Shown here one piece after another: positions 18,017-28,200 of a stretch of DNA of 64,000 bases (the stretch's first letter is position 1; each line of letters begins with the position of its first letter). Source of the stretch: Marinobacter sp. EhC06 (lineage in GTDB: Bacteria; Pseudomonadota; Gammaproteobacteria; Pseudomonadales; Oleiphilaceae); contig NZ_LXYO01000003.1 of assembly GCF_001650915.1 (NCBI RefSeq), positions 112,677 to 176,676 of the forward strand, written 5' to 3'. The notes under the pieces were generated by a model, which saw only the letters and a program-made list of their open reading frames with translations, was not told the DNA's origin and did not search any database. A program made the position numbers and the translations under genes.

Positions 18017-19134
18017 TGCCCCACCTCCTGTTCCCGCTCCCTGAGCAGGCCCGCCAGGATAGCCAGGGCATCCCGGGCGACATCGTCCTGCGCCCCTTCC
18101 TGCCGCTCTCGCAGGCTTTCAACCACCTCGCCCACGTAACCATCCGCTTTCAGGGCCGCGATGTCTTCATCGGTAGGTGCAAGCTGAAGGCCGCTTCGCT
18201 CGCAGCGAAGGCTGCGGAATCGCGCTTCGGCAACCGACAAAGCCTTCAACAGGGTTTCTTCGCCGGCCAGGGTCACCGAGCCTTCGAGGCGCAGATCAAC
18301 AACGGCGGATTCGGGCAAGGCGTTCAAACGCTCCAGCAGCTGCTCAAGATCAGACTGGACGGCCAGGGTTTCCCGCCACTGGTGCCACTGATACCGCCCC
18401 GTTGGGAGTGAAGTTACTGTCGGAGTTGCCCCGGGCTCGGACACTTCAACGATCAGGGCATTCCCCGCTTCGTTATTCCGAAACCGTTCCGGCTCGGGCG
18501 TTCCGCTGTACCAGGTGCGTTCATCAATCTGTTTGGTGCCGTGCCAGTCGCCCAGGGCGAGGTAATCGAGCCTGCTGGCTTTCGCCCGGTTCGGCGCGAT
18601 GGGGTTGGTGGAATCAATCTCGTCTGGCAACAGGCCCTGTACACTGCCGTGGGCCAGGCCGACTCTGAGAAAACCTTCAGGTGTTTCGTAGCCGCTGAAT
18701 GGCTCGGTCAGATCGCCGTAGGTATGGCGCTGAGTCAGAGGCGCGCAGAGGATGCTGAGGCCCTGGGCTTCCAGATCAATCACGCCGGGCTGAAGCGCCA
18801 GATGGACGTTTTCAGGCACCGCACCCAGGCGTCGCGCTCGTGTCCAGACGCTCTCTGCCAGCGCAGCGTCGTGGTTGCCCGGCAGCATGACCCACGGGCC
18901 GGCAAACCCCTTTGTGGCGTTGAATACCCTGCGAATGGTTCTGTCAGAGACCGTTTGCGCATCGAAGACGTCACCGGCCACCAATACCGCATCGCACTGA
19001 TGTTCGTTGGCCAGTTGAGCAAGCGTTTCAATAGCCTCGAACCGGGCCTCGACCAGGGCTGCACCGTCTTCGGTCTCGAAACGGGTGAAGGCCCGGCCCA
19101 TCTGCCAGTCTGCCGTATGCAAAAACTTTGGCAT
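18013..19134 (-). CDS. SbcD/Mre11-like DNA repair exonuclease (YhaO type)
   Basis: The 373-residue metallophosphoesterase shows the Mre11/SbcD motifs HTADWQMG (6-13), VAGDVFDAQ, PGNHD, and the later VGLAHGS and ALGDWHG. In E. coli SbcD the first motif is DWH, giving Asp and His metal ligands; here the His position is Gln (Asp9, Gln11). My recollection is that this DWQ variant recurs in a subfamily of such proteins, so activity is not excluded. A capping region follows the catalytic domain. The gene is upstream of, and overlaps, the SbcC-like gene. It would provide Mn-dependent nuclease activity for the complex. The 11-base palindrome CTGTTTTACAG at 19188-19198 lies about 54 bases upstream of the start. 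Confidence 0.87.
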   Translation of the reverse strand: MPKFLHTADWQMGRAFTRFETEDGAALVEARFEAIETLAQLANEHQCDAVLVAGDVFDAQTVSDRTIRRVFNATKGFAGPWVMLPGNHDAALAESVWTRARRLGAVPENVHLALQPGVIDLEAQGLSILCAPLTQRHTYGDLTEPFSGYETPEGFLRVGLAHGSVQGLLPDEIDSTNPIAPNRAKASRLDYLALGDWHGTKQIDERTWYSGTPEPERFRNNEAGNALIVEVSEPGATPTVTSLPTGRYQWHQWRETLAVQSDLEQLLERLNALPESAVVDLRLEGSVTLAGEETLLKALSVAEARFRSLRCERSGLQLAPTDEDIAALKADGYVGEVVESLRERQEGAQDDVARDALAILAGLLREREQEVGQ

Positions 19135-19249
19135 TTTATCTACCTGAAAGATCTGGAAATTTTGGCGTTATTCTAGACTACCCGCGCCTGTTTTACAGAC
19201 GCGACGCGACAATGAACGTCGTTCTGGAGAAGTCTGTTTGCCTGGGAAG

Positions 19250-22120
19250 CTACGCCGGGCTCAACCTGCAGGCCGCATACTTGAACTCCGGGATCTTTCC
19301 GAACGGGTCCAGGGCCGGGTTGGTGAGCACGTTTGCGGCCGCCTCTACAAAGGCAAAGGGGACGAACACCATGCCTTCGGGCATGGTCTGATCGGCCCGG
19401 GCCGTCAGGGTGATGGTGCCGCGCCGGGTGGCAATTTGAATGTCATTACCCGAGGTGACGCCCATGCGATCCAACTCCGCTGGTGCCAGGTAGGCGGCCG
19501 CTTCCGGCTCCCGCTCATCCAGCACCCGGCTGCGACGGGTCATGGCGCCGGTATGCCAGTGCTCAAGCAATCGCCCGGTGGTCAGCACAATGGGATAGGC
19601 CTCATCCACGGGCTCATCCGGTGGCAGTGGGCTGGCCGGTGAGAACCTGGCACGGCCCCCTGCGCGTGGGAAGGCATCGGAGAAGACAACGTCCTGGCCC
19701 GGGGCGTCATCCCCGGGGCATGGATAGGTGACGGACCCCTCGCGCTCCAGGCGAGACCATGAGATATGATCCAGTGAGTGCATGCCCTGCTTCATTTCTT
19801 CAAACACTTGCTCGGGGCCGGCGTAGTTCCAACCCAGCCCGAAACGCCGGGCGATTTCCTGAACAACCCACCAGTCAGGCTTTGCCTCTCCCGGCGGCGC
19901 CAGTGCGGCACGGCCCATCTGCACCTGGCGGTTGGTGTTGGTGACGGTGCCTGATTTTTCCGACCAGGCGGCGGCAGGCAGGATCACGTCGGCAAACTGG
20001 GCGGTCTCTGTAACGAACAGGTCCTGCACCACCAGGTGCTCCAGGGCAGCGAGCGCGGCCCGGGCGTGAGTAAGGTCCGGGTCGGACATCGCGGGGTTTT
20101 CGCCGAGGATGTACATGCCCTTGATGGTGCCCGCCTTGATGGCGTCCATAATCTCCACCACGGTGAGTCCCGGCTTCGAGTCCAGTTCTGTGCTCCAGAG
20201 CTCTTCAAAAGCAGCGCGCAGCTGGGCATCCCCCACCGGTTGGTAATCGGGCAGTACCATGGGGATCAAGCCGGCATCGGAGGCGCCCTGCACGTTGTTC
20301 TGTCCCCGCAACGGGTGCAGACCAGTGCCGGGCCGGCCGGTGTGGCCGCATGTGAGCGCCAGGGAAATCAGGCATCGGGCGTTGTCGGTGCCGTGCACGT
20401 GTTGGGAGATGCCCATGCCCCAGAAAATCATCGCTCTATCAGCCTTGGCGTAGGCTCGGGCCACTTCACGAATGGTGTCGGGCTCCACGCTGCAAACCGG
20501 GCTCATCACCTCCGGGGTCATGCCTTCAACGCTCGCTGCCAATGCTTCGAAGCCTTCGGTATGAGCATCAATGTAGGCCTGATCAAAGAGCCCTTCGCTG
20601 ATAATCACATTGAGCATGGCGTTAAACAGTGACACGTCGCCACCCGGCGAGAAACGCAGGCTGCGCCACGCATAAGCATCCAGCGCCTGGCCCCGGGGGT
20701 CGATGATGATCAGCTTGGTGCCGTTTCGTGCCGCCTGCTTGAAGTAGGTGGCAGCCACCGGGTGGTTTACCGCCGGGTTGCAGCCGGTGAGGATGACCAC
20801 ATCGGCCTCAAGGGCCTGCATGAAGGAAGCGGTCACGGCGCCAGAGCCCAGGCACTCCATCAACGCGGCCACGGAGCTGGCGTGGCAAAGCCGGGTGCAA
20901 TGGTCAACGTGGTTGGAACCGAAACCCGTGCGCACCAGCTTCTGGAACAGCCAGGCTTCTTCGTTGGAGCACTTGGCGCTGCCGAAGCCGGCGAGCGCAT
21001 GCGGCCCGTGTTGCGCTTTTAGTTGGGTCAGTCCGCTTGCTGCGAGATCCAGTGCCTCCTCCCAGCTTGCCTCTCGAAAGTGCGTTAACGGATTGGCCGG
21101 ATCAAAGTCCGGATCGAGGCCCTTGGGAACGCCCCCCCGCCGAATTAGCGGACGGGTGAGCCGCGCCGGGTGGGAGGGGTAATCGAAGCCAAAACGACCT
21201 TTCACGCAGAGCCGGCCCTGGTTTGAGGGGCCATCTTTGCCTTCAACAAACAGGATGCGTCCTCGTTGTTCGCCTGTTTCTGATTCTGCAGGAGCGGGCT
21301 CGTCTTTCACGTGATAGGTCAGTTGGCAGCCCACGCCGCAATAGGGGCAAACGGAGTCCACAGTTCGGTCGGCCGTGGCGGAGTCTCCGCGGCCCTGGGC
21401 ATCGATCAGGGTGGCGGGCATGAGCGCGCCCGTCGGGCAGGCCTGCACGCACTCGCCACAGGCAACGCAGGTGCTGTCGCCCATGGGATCATCGAAATCG
21501 AACACTACCTTGGACGCGGCACCGCGATGCGCCAGCCCAATCACGTCGTTGCCCTGCACCTCGCGGCAGGCTCGCTCGCACAAACCGCAGGTGATGCAGG
21601 CGTCCAGATTCACGTTCATGGCAGAGTGAGTGGCGTCATGGCCCCGGGCGTGGGCCAGAGAATCCGACCGCGGCGCGACATGGTGAACTGTGGGTTCTTG
21701 TCGCTCTGAATGGGCCGGGAGGCGTTGGCGCACGGCAGCTGCATCAATGGCCAGTTGATCCGCCGTGTCCCACAGATGGCTTGAACGATCGGGACTACTC
21801 TCTCGTGTAGGTTGATCGGCCAGCAGCAATTCCAGGACTCCTTTCCTGGCTTCCTGGGCTCTGGTGGAACCGGCACTTCGCACCACCATGCCGGGCTTGG
21901 CGTCGCGGATACAGCTTGCGGCGAGCACCCGCTCACCCTCCACTTCCACCATGCAGGCGCGGCAATTGCCATCCGCGCGGTAACCCGGGGCGTCTTTGAA
22001 GCACAAGTGCGGGATGGTCTCGCCGGCGCGCTTGGCCACCTGCCACAGGGTTTCGCCGGGGTAGGCCTGCACTTCCACGTCGTCCAGTGTCAGGGTGAAG
22101 CTTTTGCTGGAATCGCTCAT
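19250..22120 (-). CDS. fdsA: NAD-linked formate dehydrogenase, catalytic alpha subunit
   Basis: The 956-residue molybdopterin oxidoreductase oxidises formate to CO2 and passes electrons along iron-sulfur clusters. The N-terminal 120 residues are a 2Fe-2S ferredoxin domain (GNCRACMVEV), followed by a His-Cys segment and two 4Fe-4S motifs (CITCGLCERAC and CVACGECVQAC). Next come the CPYCGVGC cluster and the bis-MGD domains. The active-site ligand is cysteine in TRLCHASSV, where some formate dehydrogenases use selenocysteine. The length and order match FdsA/FdhF-type cytosolic enzymes. It starts 11 bases after the fused beta/gamma subunit gene, so they form one operon. FdhD/FdsC accessory genes are not in the window. 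The role is energy or NADH supply, or removal of formate. Confidence 0.9.
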   Translation of the reverse strand: MSDSSKSFTLTLDDVEVQAYPGETLWQVAKRAGETIPHLCFKDAPGYRADGNCRACMVEVEGERVLAASCIRDAKPGMVVRSAGSTRAQEARKGVLELLLADQPTRESSPDRSSHLWDTADQLAIDAAAVRQRLPAHSERQEPTVHHVAPRSDSLAHARGHDATHSAMNVNLDACITCGLCERACREVQGNDVIGLAHRGAASKVVFDFDDPMGDSTCVACGECVQACPTGALMPATLIDAQGRGDSATADRTVDSVCPYCGVGCQLTYHVKDEPAPAESETGEQRGRILFVEGKDGPSNQGRLCVKGRFGFDYPSHPARLTRPLIRRGGVPKGLDPDFDPANPLTHFREASWEEALDLAASGLTQLKAQHGPHALAGFGSAKCSNEEAWLFQKLVRTGFGSNHVDHCTRLCHASSVAALMECLGSGAVTASFMQALEADVVILTGCNPAVNHPVAATYFKQAARNGTKLIIIDPRGQALDAYAWRSLRFSPGGDVSLFNAMLNVIISEGLFDQAYIDAHTEGFEALAASVEGMTPEVMSPVCSVEPDTIREVARAYAKADRAMIFWGMGISQHVHGTDNARCLISLALTCGHTGRPGTGLHPLRGQNNVQGASDAGLIPMVLPDYQPVGDAQLRAAFEELWSTELDSKPGLTVVEIMDAIKAGTIKGMYILGENPAMSDPDLTHARAALAALEHLVVQDLFVTETAQFADVILPAAAWSEKSGTVTNTNRQVQMGRAALAPPGEAKPDWWVVQEIARRFGLGWNYAGPEQVFEEMKQGMHSLDHISWSRLEREGSVTYPCPGDDAPGQDVVFSDAFPRAGGRARFSPASPLPPDEPVDEAYPIVLTTGRLLEHWHTGAMTRRSRVLDEREPEAAAYLAPAELDRMGVTSGNDIQIATRRGTITLTARADQTMPEGMVFVPFAFVEAAANVLTNPALDPFGKIPEFKYAACRLSPA

Positions 22121-22131
22121 GGAGGCCTCCC

Positions 22132-23847
22132 CTAACCTTTCGCGATCAGGTTGCTGCTGGCGAGTTCGCTGCGGAAGTCCCGCAGCAGGCTCAGTACCGG
22201 ATTGGGTGCGGCCTGGCCCAGACCACAGATGGACGCATCGGCCATCACGCTGGCCAGCTGTTGCAGGGTATCCTCATCCCAGGCTTTGCGTTCCAGCAGG
22301 GTGAGCATTTTTTCGGTGCCCACGCGGCAGGGGGTACACTGCCCGCAGGACTCATCCGCGAAGAAGCCCAACAGGTTGGCGGCTGCGGCCTGCAAATCGT
22401 CCTGATCAGACAGAACAATCACGGCAGCGGAGCCGATAAAACAGCCGTGTTCCTGCAGGGTGTCGAAATCCAGGGGAATATCGGCTTTGCTGGCCGGCAG
22501 TATGCCGCCGGACGCGCCACCGGGCAGATAGGCCAAAAGACCATGCCCTTGCGCCATGCCGCCGCAGTATTCCTCGATCAACTCATTCAGGGTGATGCCT
22601 GCAGGTGCCACATGCACACCGGGCCTGGCGACCCTGCCCGAGACTGAAAAACTGCGAAGCCCCTTGCGACCATGTCTCCCCTGGCTGGCAAACCAGTCGG
22701 CGCCCTGGGCGTGAATTCGCGGAATCCAGTAAACCGTCTCGACGTTGTTGACCAGTGTGGGCTGGTCGAACAGTCCCTTCTGCGCCACGAACGGTGGCCG
22801 ATGCCGTGGCTTGCCGGGTTTACCCTCTAGGGATTCGATCAGGGCGGATTCCTCGCCGCAGATGTAGGCACCCGCTCCCCGGCGCAGGATCACGAAACCG
22901 GGTTCTACGAGGCCGGAAGCTTCCAGCTCGGCAACGGCGGCTTTCAGCACACCGAGGAGGCCAGGATATTCATCCCGCAGGTAGATGTAGAGAGCCTGCG
23001 CCTCAACCGCCCAGGCGCTAACCAGCGCGCCTTCCAGGAAAACGTGGGGTTCACGTTCCAGGTAATAGCGATCCTTGAAGGTGCCCGGTTCACCCTCGTC
23101 GGCATTGATCACCGCGTAGCGTGGCCCGGGCTCGGCCCGCACGGCCTGCCATTTTCGGTAGGTTGGAAATCCAGCGCCGCCGAGTCCGCGCAGGCCTGCC
23201 TGCTGAAGTTCGTCCGCGAGGGACTCGACAGTAACCTGACCGTCGCGGCATTCCTTCAGCAACTGGTAACCACCTACAGAGCGGTAATCGGCCAGCTTTT
23301 GCCAATGGATTTCGTCGGGTTGAACCTGCTTTTGTTCGACTGCCGCGCCGACCGTCTGAACAGTGGCGTTGCATACATGATGGTGTCCCACGGCCACCAC
23401 GGGTGCTGTATCGCAGCGCCCCATGCAAGGGGCGTGGACTACACGCACCTGGCTCGGGTCATGCCCATCAGCCAGTGCCTCGTGCAGTGCCCCTGCGCCC
23501 GCCAGTTGGCACGAAAGCGAGTCACACACCCGAAGAGTTATCTCAGGCGGTGGGGCTTGTTCATCATGAATGACGTCGAAATGGGCGTAGAACGTGGCCG
23601 TTTCATAGACGGCGGCCATGGGCAGGTTCATGAAAGCCGCAAGGGCCCGAAGGCGAGCCATGGAGAGGTAACCGTCCGCGTCCTGCAATGCATGCAGGTG
23701 CTCGATAAGGCGATCGCGGTCGCGCAATGACGAATCGACACGTTCGTCACCGATCAGATCCCGCAGCTCCGACAGTACCGCCGGTTCCAGTTGACGGCCA
23801 CGTAGAGCAGAGCGCCGGCGTTTGACCATCTTATCGTCTGTGCTCAT
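22132..23847 (-). CDS. fdsB: Formate dehydrogenase fused gamma-beta subunit (NuoE/NuoF-like)
   Basis: The 571-residue protein combines a NuoE-like thioredoxin-fold 2Fe-2S domain (residues about 20-175, with VCDSLSCQLAGA and APCMGRCDTA) and a NuoF-like NADH dehydrogenase domain. The latter has GLRGLGGAGFPT for FMN/NADH, NADEGEPGTFKDR, and a 4Fe-4S site ESCGQCTPCRVG. In classical Fds enzymes these are separate FdsG and FdsB polypeptides; here they are one chain. It transfers electrons from the formate-oxidising subunit to NAD+. It is the promoter-proximal gene of the pair. The symbol reflects the larger domain. Confidence 0.88.
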   Translation of the reverse strand: MSTDDKMVKRRRSALRGRQLEPAVLSELRDLIGDERVDSSLRDRDRLIEHLHALQDADGYLSMARLRALAAFMNLPMAAVYETATFYAHFDVIHDEQAPPPEITLRVCDSLSCQLAGAGALHEALADGHDPSQVRVVHAPCMGRCDTAPVVAVGHHHVCNATVQTVGAAVEQKQVQPDEIHWQKLADYRSVGGYQLLKECRDGQVTVESLADELQQAGLRGLGGAGFPTYRKWQAVRAEPGPRYAVINADEGEPGTFKDRYYLEREPHVFLEGALVSAWAVEAQALYIYLRDEYPGLLGVLKAAVAELEASGLVEPGFVILRRGAGAYICGEESALIESLEGKPGKPRHRPPFVAQKGLFDQPTLVNNVETVYWIPRIHAQGADWFASQGRHGRKGLRSFSVSGRVARPGVHVAPAGITLNELIEEYCGGMAQGHGLLAYLPGGASGGILPASKADIPLDFDTLQEHGCFIGSAAVIVLSDQDDLQAAAANLLGFFADESCGQCTPCRVGTEKMLTLLERKAWDEDTLQQLASVMADASICGLGQAAPNPVLSLLRDFRSELASSNLIAKG

Positions 23848-24016
23848 TGTTGTTGACCAGGCGCCGAGGTATGTAAACCTGCCTTGTTGGCTGGCTTGAC
23901 GAGTTACTGATCATTGAAGCATATGAGGCTAGGATTACGCCAGACGATGGAAAGCGGGATGAACAGAACGCAAACCTTGGCTTGAGTCTGAAAGGTACTG
24001 GAGTATTGGGAAATAA

Positions 24017-24059
24017 TGGAGGCGCGGGTCGGAATCGAACCGGCGTACACGGAGTTGCA
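24017..24059 (-). repeat. 3' fragment of tRNA-Cys, probable attachment site
   Basis: Read on the minus strand, the 43 bases hold the anticodon GCA with its 3' loop and stem, the variable region, the T-arm CGGTTCGATTCCG and the acceptor end CGCGCCTCCA. They match the 3' half of a gammaproteobacterial tRNA-Cys. The 5' half is missing: sequence beyond 24059 does not pair with the anticodon stem. Such 3' remnants are left when an element integrates in a tRNA gene and rebuilds the intact copy at its other end. Given the orientation, the element would extend to higher coordinates. No second copy is visible in the window. Confidence 0.75.
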
Positions 24060-24450
24060 GGACGAACTTTTTGAACCAAATTTTTTCATTAATTACATAT
24101 ACTTAAAGAGCTTTCCACACAAACACTCTACGCTCATTCGGGCATTGCAAAACCCTTTCCAATCAATAAGTTGTATTTTCATTTTTTTGGTGATTTTCAG
24201 CTCACCGCCTCCGTCGGCTCGATGAGATCTTCTCATCCATCAGTAGTCCCCGCCCTTTAACACATCACAAACATTTTGCCTGCAGAACGCTGCTAGTTTT
24301 GTGCAGGTGTGTTGTCAGTGCCCCAATTTGCAAATCGTTATCTTAGTCCCTGAACGGTTGGGATGTTTATTCCACCTTCCTAGCGAAAACGGCTCAATTG
24401 CTTTCGAAGCAGTTGGACTATTACCTGAAACTTTTGGAGTTACACCACTG
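24060..24450. other. AT-rich region after the attachment site
   Basis: About 390 bases of clearly more AT-rich sequence than the formate dehydrogenase side. I see no integrase gene, which would usually lie next to an attachment site. An open frame extends upstream of the HTH gene but without a ribosome site. Confidence 0.45.
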
Positions 24451-24798
24451 ATGGCTATTAAAAAAGACAAACTGACCTCACACTACGCATGCATTCCCAA
24501 CGCGACATTGCAGGATCCTCGACTAACGCCAGAAGCACTGGGAGTCCTCGTGTTTCTGTTATCCTTGCCCGAAGACTGGATTATCAGAGCCGCCCAAATT
24601 AGGCGGAAATTTGATATCGGGAAATTCGTTCAACATAGAATTTTTCGGGAGTTGGAGCGGGCCGGATATCTGGTAAAAGAGAAGGATAAAGACAAGGCTC
24701 GGACTAAAGACGGTCGCTGGACCTACCGGATTACAATTTTTCAAACCTCTCAAAAACCACTGACGGACGAAGATGGACGAGCCTGGAATAGCAAGTAA
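24451..24798 (+). CDS. Small helix-turn-helix protein of mobile elements
   Basis: The 115-residue protein starts at the ATG at 24451, with GGAG at 24436-24439; an open frame upstream to 24301 lacks a start signal. The body (LTPEALGVLVFLLSLPEDW, then IRRKFDIGKFVQHRIFRELE) is a winged helix typical of plasmid and island proteins similar to the N-terminal part of replication initiators or phage DNA-binding proteins. The C-terminus is basic (KEKDKDKARTKDGRW). It may regulate or replicate the integrated element. The gene stands alone and its exact function is unknown. Confidence 0.65.
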   Translation: MAIKKDKLTSHYACIPNATLQDPRLTPEALGVLVFLLSLPEDWIIRAAQIRRKFDIGKFVQHRIFRELERAGYLVKEKDKDKARTKDGRWTYRITIFQTSQKPLTDEDGRAWNSK

Positions 24799-25118
24799 GG
24801 ACTGGTAACAGAAAGCCTTGGATGTCATTCGCCTGTTGGTAATTTAAACGGCGCTCGGTACCTTTGGCCAGCGCCCGCTACAAATGGAAGAAAAAGGGGT
24901 GTACGGAAAGGTCGCAAAGCGAACATTCAGGTTGGCAATAAAGCTTATGTAACGGGCCGGTTTGGAGAACCAAAGGAGAACCGGCCCCGTTGATTAGAAG
25001 CTTCTACGTCCATCTACGCAGACCCTCCGCAACCCCCGGACTTTTCTGACGATGAGCGGTACTGAAACCGGGCCAGGGTAACGACTTCGCACAAACTTGA
25101 TGCATCCGGCCTAATTTT
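24799..25118. other. Intergenic region with a stem-loop
   Basis: Apart from the inverted repeat described at 24951-24991 I see no gene in this stretch. It separates the HTH gene from the transposon end. Confidence 0.4.
24951..24991. terminator. GC-rich stem-loop, possible terminator
   Basis: The arms AACGGGCCGGTTT (24951-24963) and AGAACCGGCCCCGTT (24977-24991) pair over about 12-13 positions with one bulge and enclose a 13-base loop. No T-run follows on either strand, so it may be a Rho-assisted terminator or a protein-binding hairpin. Confidence 0.35.
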
Positions 25119-25155
25119 GGGGCACTTAAAGAATCAATTGCGGTTGGCGAGTAAG
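25119..25155 (+). repeat. Candidate left terminal inverted repeat of the Tn3-family element
   Basis: The 37 bases begin GGGGCACTTAAAG and end GGCGAGTAAG, the GGGG...TAAG layout of Tn3-family ends. They lie 80 bases beyond the tnpA stop, where an end is expected. I did not find the matching right end in the window, so the assignment is tentative. Confidence 0.35.
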
Positions 25156-25234
25156 AGGGTTGGCAGACAAACGTGAAAAATTCCCCAGAAACACGCCCAA
25201 GCCATTGAAATAAGAAATCTTTAGGTCAGATTAT

Positions 25235-28200
25235 TTATTCAGTTCCATCCTCAACGCTCGGCCGAGCTTTGGACGCTCCCTGAGAGGCAAGTTCAGCCAG
25301 TTTCAAATCAAATAGCTGCTGCCCCACCGGTCGCTTCAGATCCAGCGTGTAATCCCCGAAACGATTGATATGGCGAGTTCGGTACGGTGATAACGCTTTC
25401 AGAATATCCTCTGTGATGGCAATCCCTTCTGCGGCCATGTCGCGCAGTACCCGGCTGAGGGCTTCGACGTTATGCAGGATGAGCATATTCGCCACCAAGT
25501 GGTTGTACTTCACCACTTTTTGCTGTTCATGCCGGAGGTTGGCGGCAATAACGCCCGAGCCACCAAAGAAGCTCCATTTTGCAAACCCGTTAAACTGCTC
25601 GTTCTTGTTGGTTGCGGCGTGAATGGTCTGGCGCAGCTCCACGTCGTCGATGTAATTGAGCAGGAAGCCGGTGCGCACGACCTTTCCCAGCTCCCGGAAG
25701 GCAAAATACAGCTTGTTCTTGCGACTGTAGGTTCCCAACCGCCTCAGAATGGTTGATGCCGTGATTTTGCCCAGTTTGATGGACACGGCCACACGCAACA
25801 TATCCGGCAGATGCCGTTCAATTCGCGCCCAGTCGATATGGCCGTTGAACAGTTCTTCGATATGGGCGTAGCGGAATCGCCGGTCAGGCCGGTAAAAGTT
25901 CAGATCCTTGAGGTTCCGGATACGCGGCATCAGCTTGATACCTAGTAGGTACGCCAGTCCGAACACGGGATAGCTCTGGGCTTGGGTATCACCGTGCAAG
26001 GTATCCGGCTGAATATCGCTCTGGTTTTCCAGCAGTCCGTCGAGGATGTACACCGCCTCGTGAACGCCACAGGGGATGAAATGACTGAACAGCGCGATGT
26101 AGGTGTCCGAGACGTGGTAGTAACCGATACCGCCGTAGCCGCCATAGCGGATGTGGTACTCGCTAAGCAGGTTTTGCTCGTAAAGATTCCATTTGGTTCC
26201 ATCGGCGGCGGCTCGCCGCCCTGTCCCCCAGTATCCAGGCAGTTCGTATTTCTTGTACGCGTTGATGACCTTGACGATAGCACGGTCCAGCCTGTCTTCG
26301 GTCACGTGGTTAAGGTTGAGCCAGGCTATCTGGCGACGGTTCAGTTGCTTGATGGAGTCGGCGGTTTGGGAGGGCCCCAGATTGCAGCCGTAGCAGAAAA
26401 GCGTCGCGATGAAGCGTAACCGGGGGTCTTCAACGCGCCCCTCATAGCCTGACAGTGGCCCGAATTCCCGGTGTAGCCCAAGCCAACGCTCCGCATCCAC
26501 CAGAACGTCGACGATGCTGCGGGTGCCAAGCCGACGTGTGATGTCGTCATCAAGGGCCTGCCAATTCGTCGGCAGCCCCTGCTTCTGATTCCGCTTGATG
26601 ACAATGCGGCCGTCTTCAATGGTGGCGTGTGTGTTGTCCGGGAAGGCGGCGTCCACCGAGCGGCTCACCTGAGTCAGCTGATCCTTGAGGTGGCTAATCA
26701 GCGCCTTCGGTTCCATGGGAAGCTCTACTTCCAACCCGTACTGGTCAAGTTCCTGTTCGTAACCCGACCAGCTCACCAGTTGATCCCGATGGTCGTCGAA
26801 CCGATCTCCGTGAACAACCGCCAGGTCCGCTGACTTCAGTTCCTGTTTCACCAGATTCAAAACGGCCAATTCAAAATACTTACGGTGAACCGTCAGGCTG
26901 TCCGGACGGATGAAAATCAGACGTCGCCACTTATCGAGCGTCCACTTGGTCTGCTGAATGTTTTCGATAAGATCCGGCGCATGGACGCGCAAATCCAGCG
27001 TCTCGGCTTTCAGCGAACGGGTTTTTCTGAGCAGATCAATCAGTTGAATCGACAAGGTGTCGCTGGAGGTGCTTTGAAACGTCAGAATGTCCAGACAGTT
27101 GTACAGCAGGCTGCGTTTGGCGCGAAACGGTCGCAACATGAAAGGGAGGTAGTTATTGCCCGCGTAGGCCAGATGTTCCTCGCATTCGTCCAGCCACTCC
27201 TGGCGCTTGTCGCCGACCACGGCCTGAAGTGACTGCCACGGGTTGGGCTCGGCTTCCATGGCGGTTAGCACGTCTTTAAAGCAGGACACCAGTCGATCCG
27301 TGCGCTGGGTCTGCTCCATTTGATAGGTCAGCAGGTTTTGCTGGGCAGTGGTTTCCAGTTGCCTCATCAGCTTGATCAGAAGCTCGGCGGTATCGTCCAG
27401 TGCCTGGGCATACTGTTGCCGGATCAGGACGACCGCCAGGGCATAGCGTTTGCGTGCGGGGATGCGGGCCATTCTCGCCACGTCCAGCGCTCTTGCTTCA
27501 TTGGCGAACTGCCGCCGTTTGGTCACGGGAATGTGTTGGACACTCGGTAATCGCTCGACGATATCCCTGAGCCACTTGAGGTGTTGCAGGTAGGACCGGA
27601 TCTCTTTGTTGGTCGGCTTGCGAATTTCTCGCTTCAGACGCTGCCAACCGCTGATCTCGATCCCCGGTGGTGAGACCAGCAAGTCATTGACCAGTGCCTT
27701 TGTGTCGTCGGTCAGTTCGCTGACGATGGATCGGTAACAGCGGTCGTTCACGGTGGCCCGGGCATCCTTGGCAAGCCGCAAAAGCACTGTGAAGCCGGGA
27801 ATCTCAAAACGGTGACGCACCAGCTCTTCGAGGAGGATGTTGATAACATCAGCCAGCACCTCGCGGGACTCGGCGGCATATATGGCTTGATTTGCGAGCC
27901 AGAGGCGGTCTTCATCGTTCAAGACTCGGCTGCCGACATAGGCCCGAATCCAATTGATGTGGCGATCACGGGCACTGGATTGATCATACTGCCTCTGCTG
28001 GATCTTGGTCGGTCGTTTTTGAAGGCCGAGGCGTTTAGCGATGTAGCCACTCAAGTCGGAAGGCAAATCAACCGTCGCGCAGAAAAAGCCCTGTTTCTGA
28101 TAAGCCTTCAGGTGCAACAGCAAAAAGAAGCGTTGTTGAAGTTGCTTAGCACGTCGACGAGCCCAGCGTTGCTCGTTAGGCGCGGGCGTGTAAACGGTAT

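Noticed and set aside
19188..19198. CTGTTTTACAG as a LexA box upstream of the SbcD-like gene
   Set aside because: The gammaproteobacterial box is 16 bases (CTGT-N8-ACAG); this palindrome has only three central bases, so SOS control is not supported.
24016..24225. Small plus-strand protein beginning MEARVGIEPAYTELQ
   Set aside because: This is the translation of the tRNA-Cys fragment, a common false gene call.
24314..24321. Second copy of GGGGCACT in inverted orientation as partner repeat of 25119
   Set aside because: Identity ends after eight bases, and the segment would face the wrong way for a transposon that contains tnpA.
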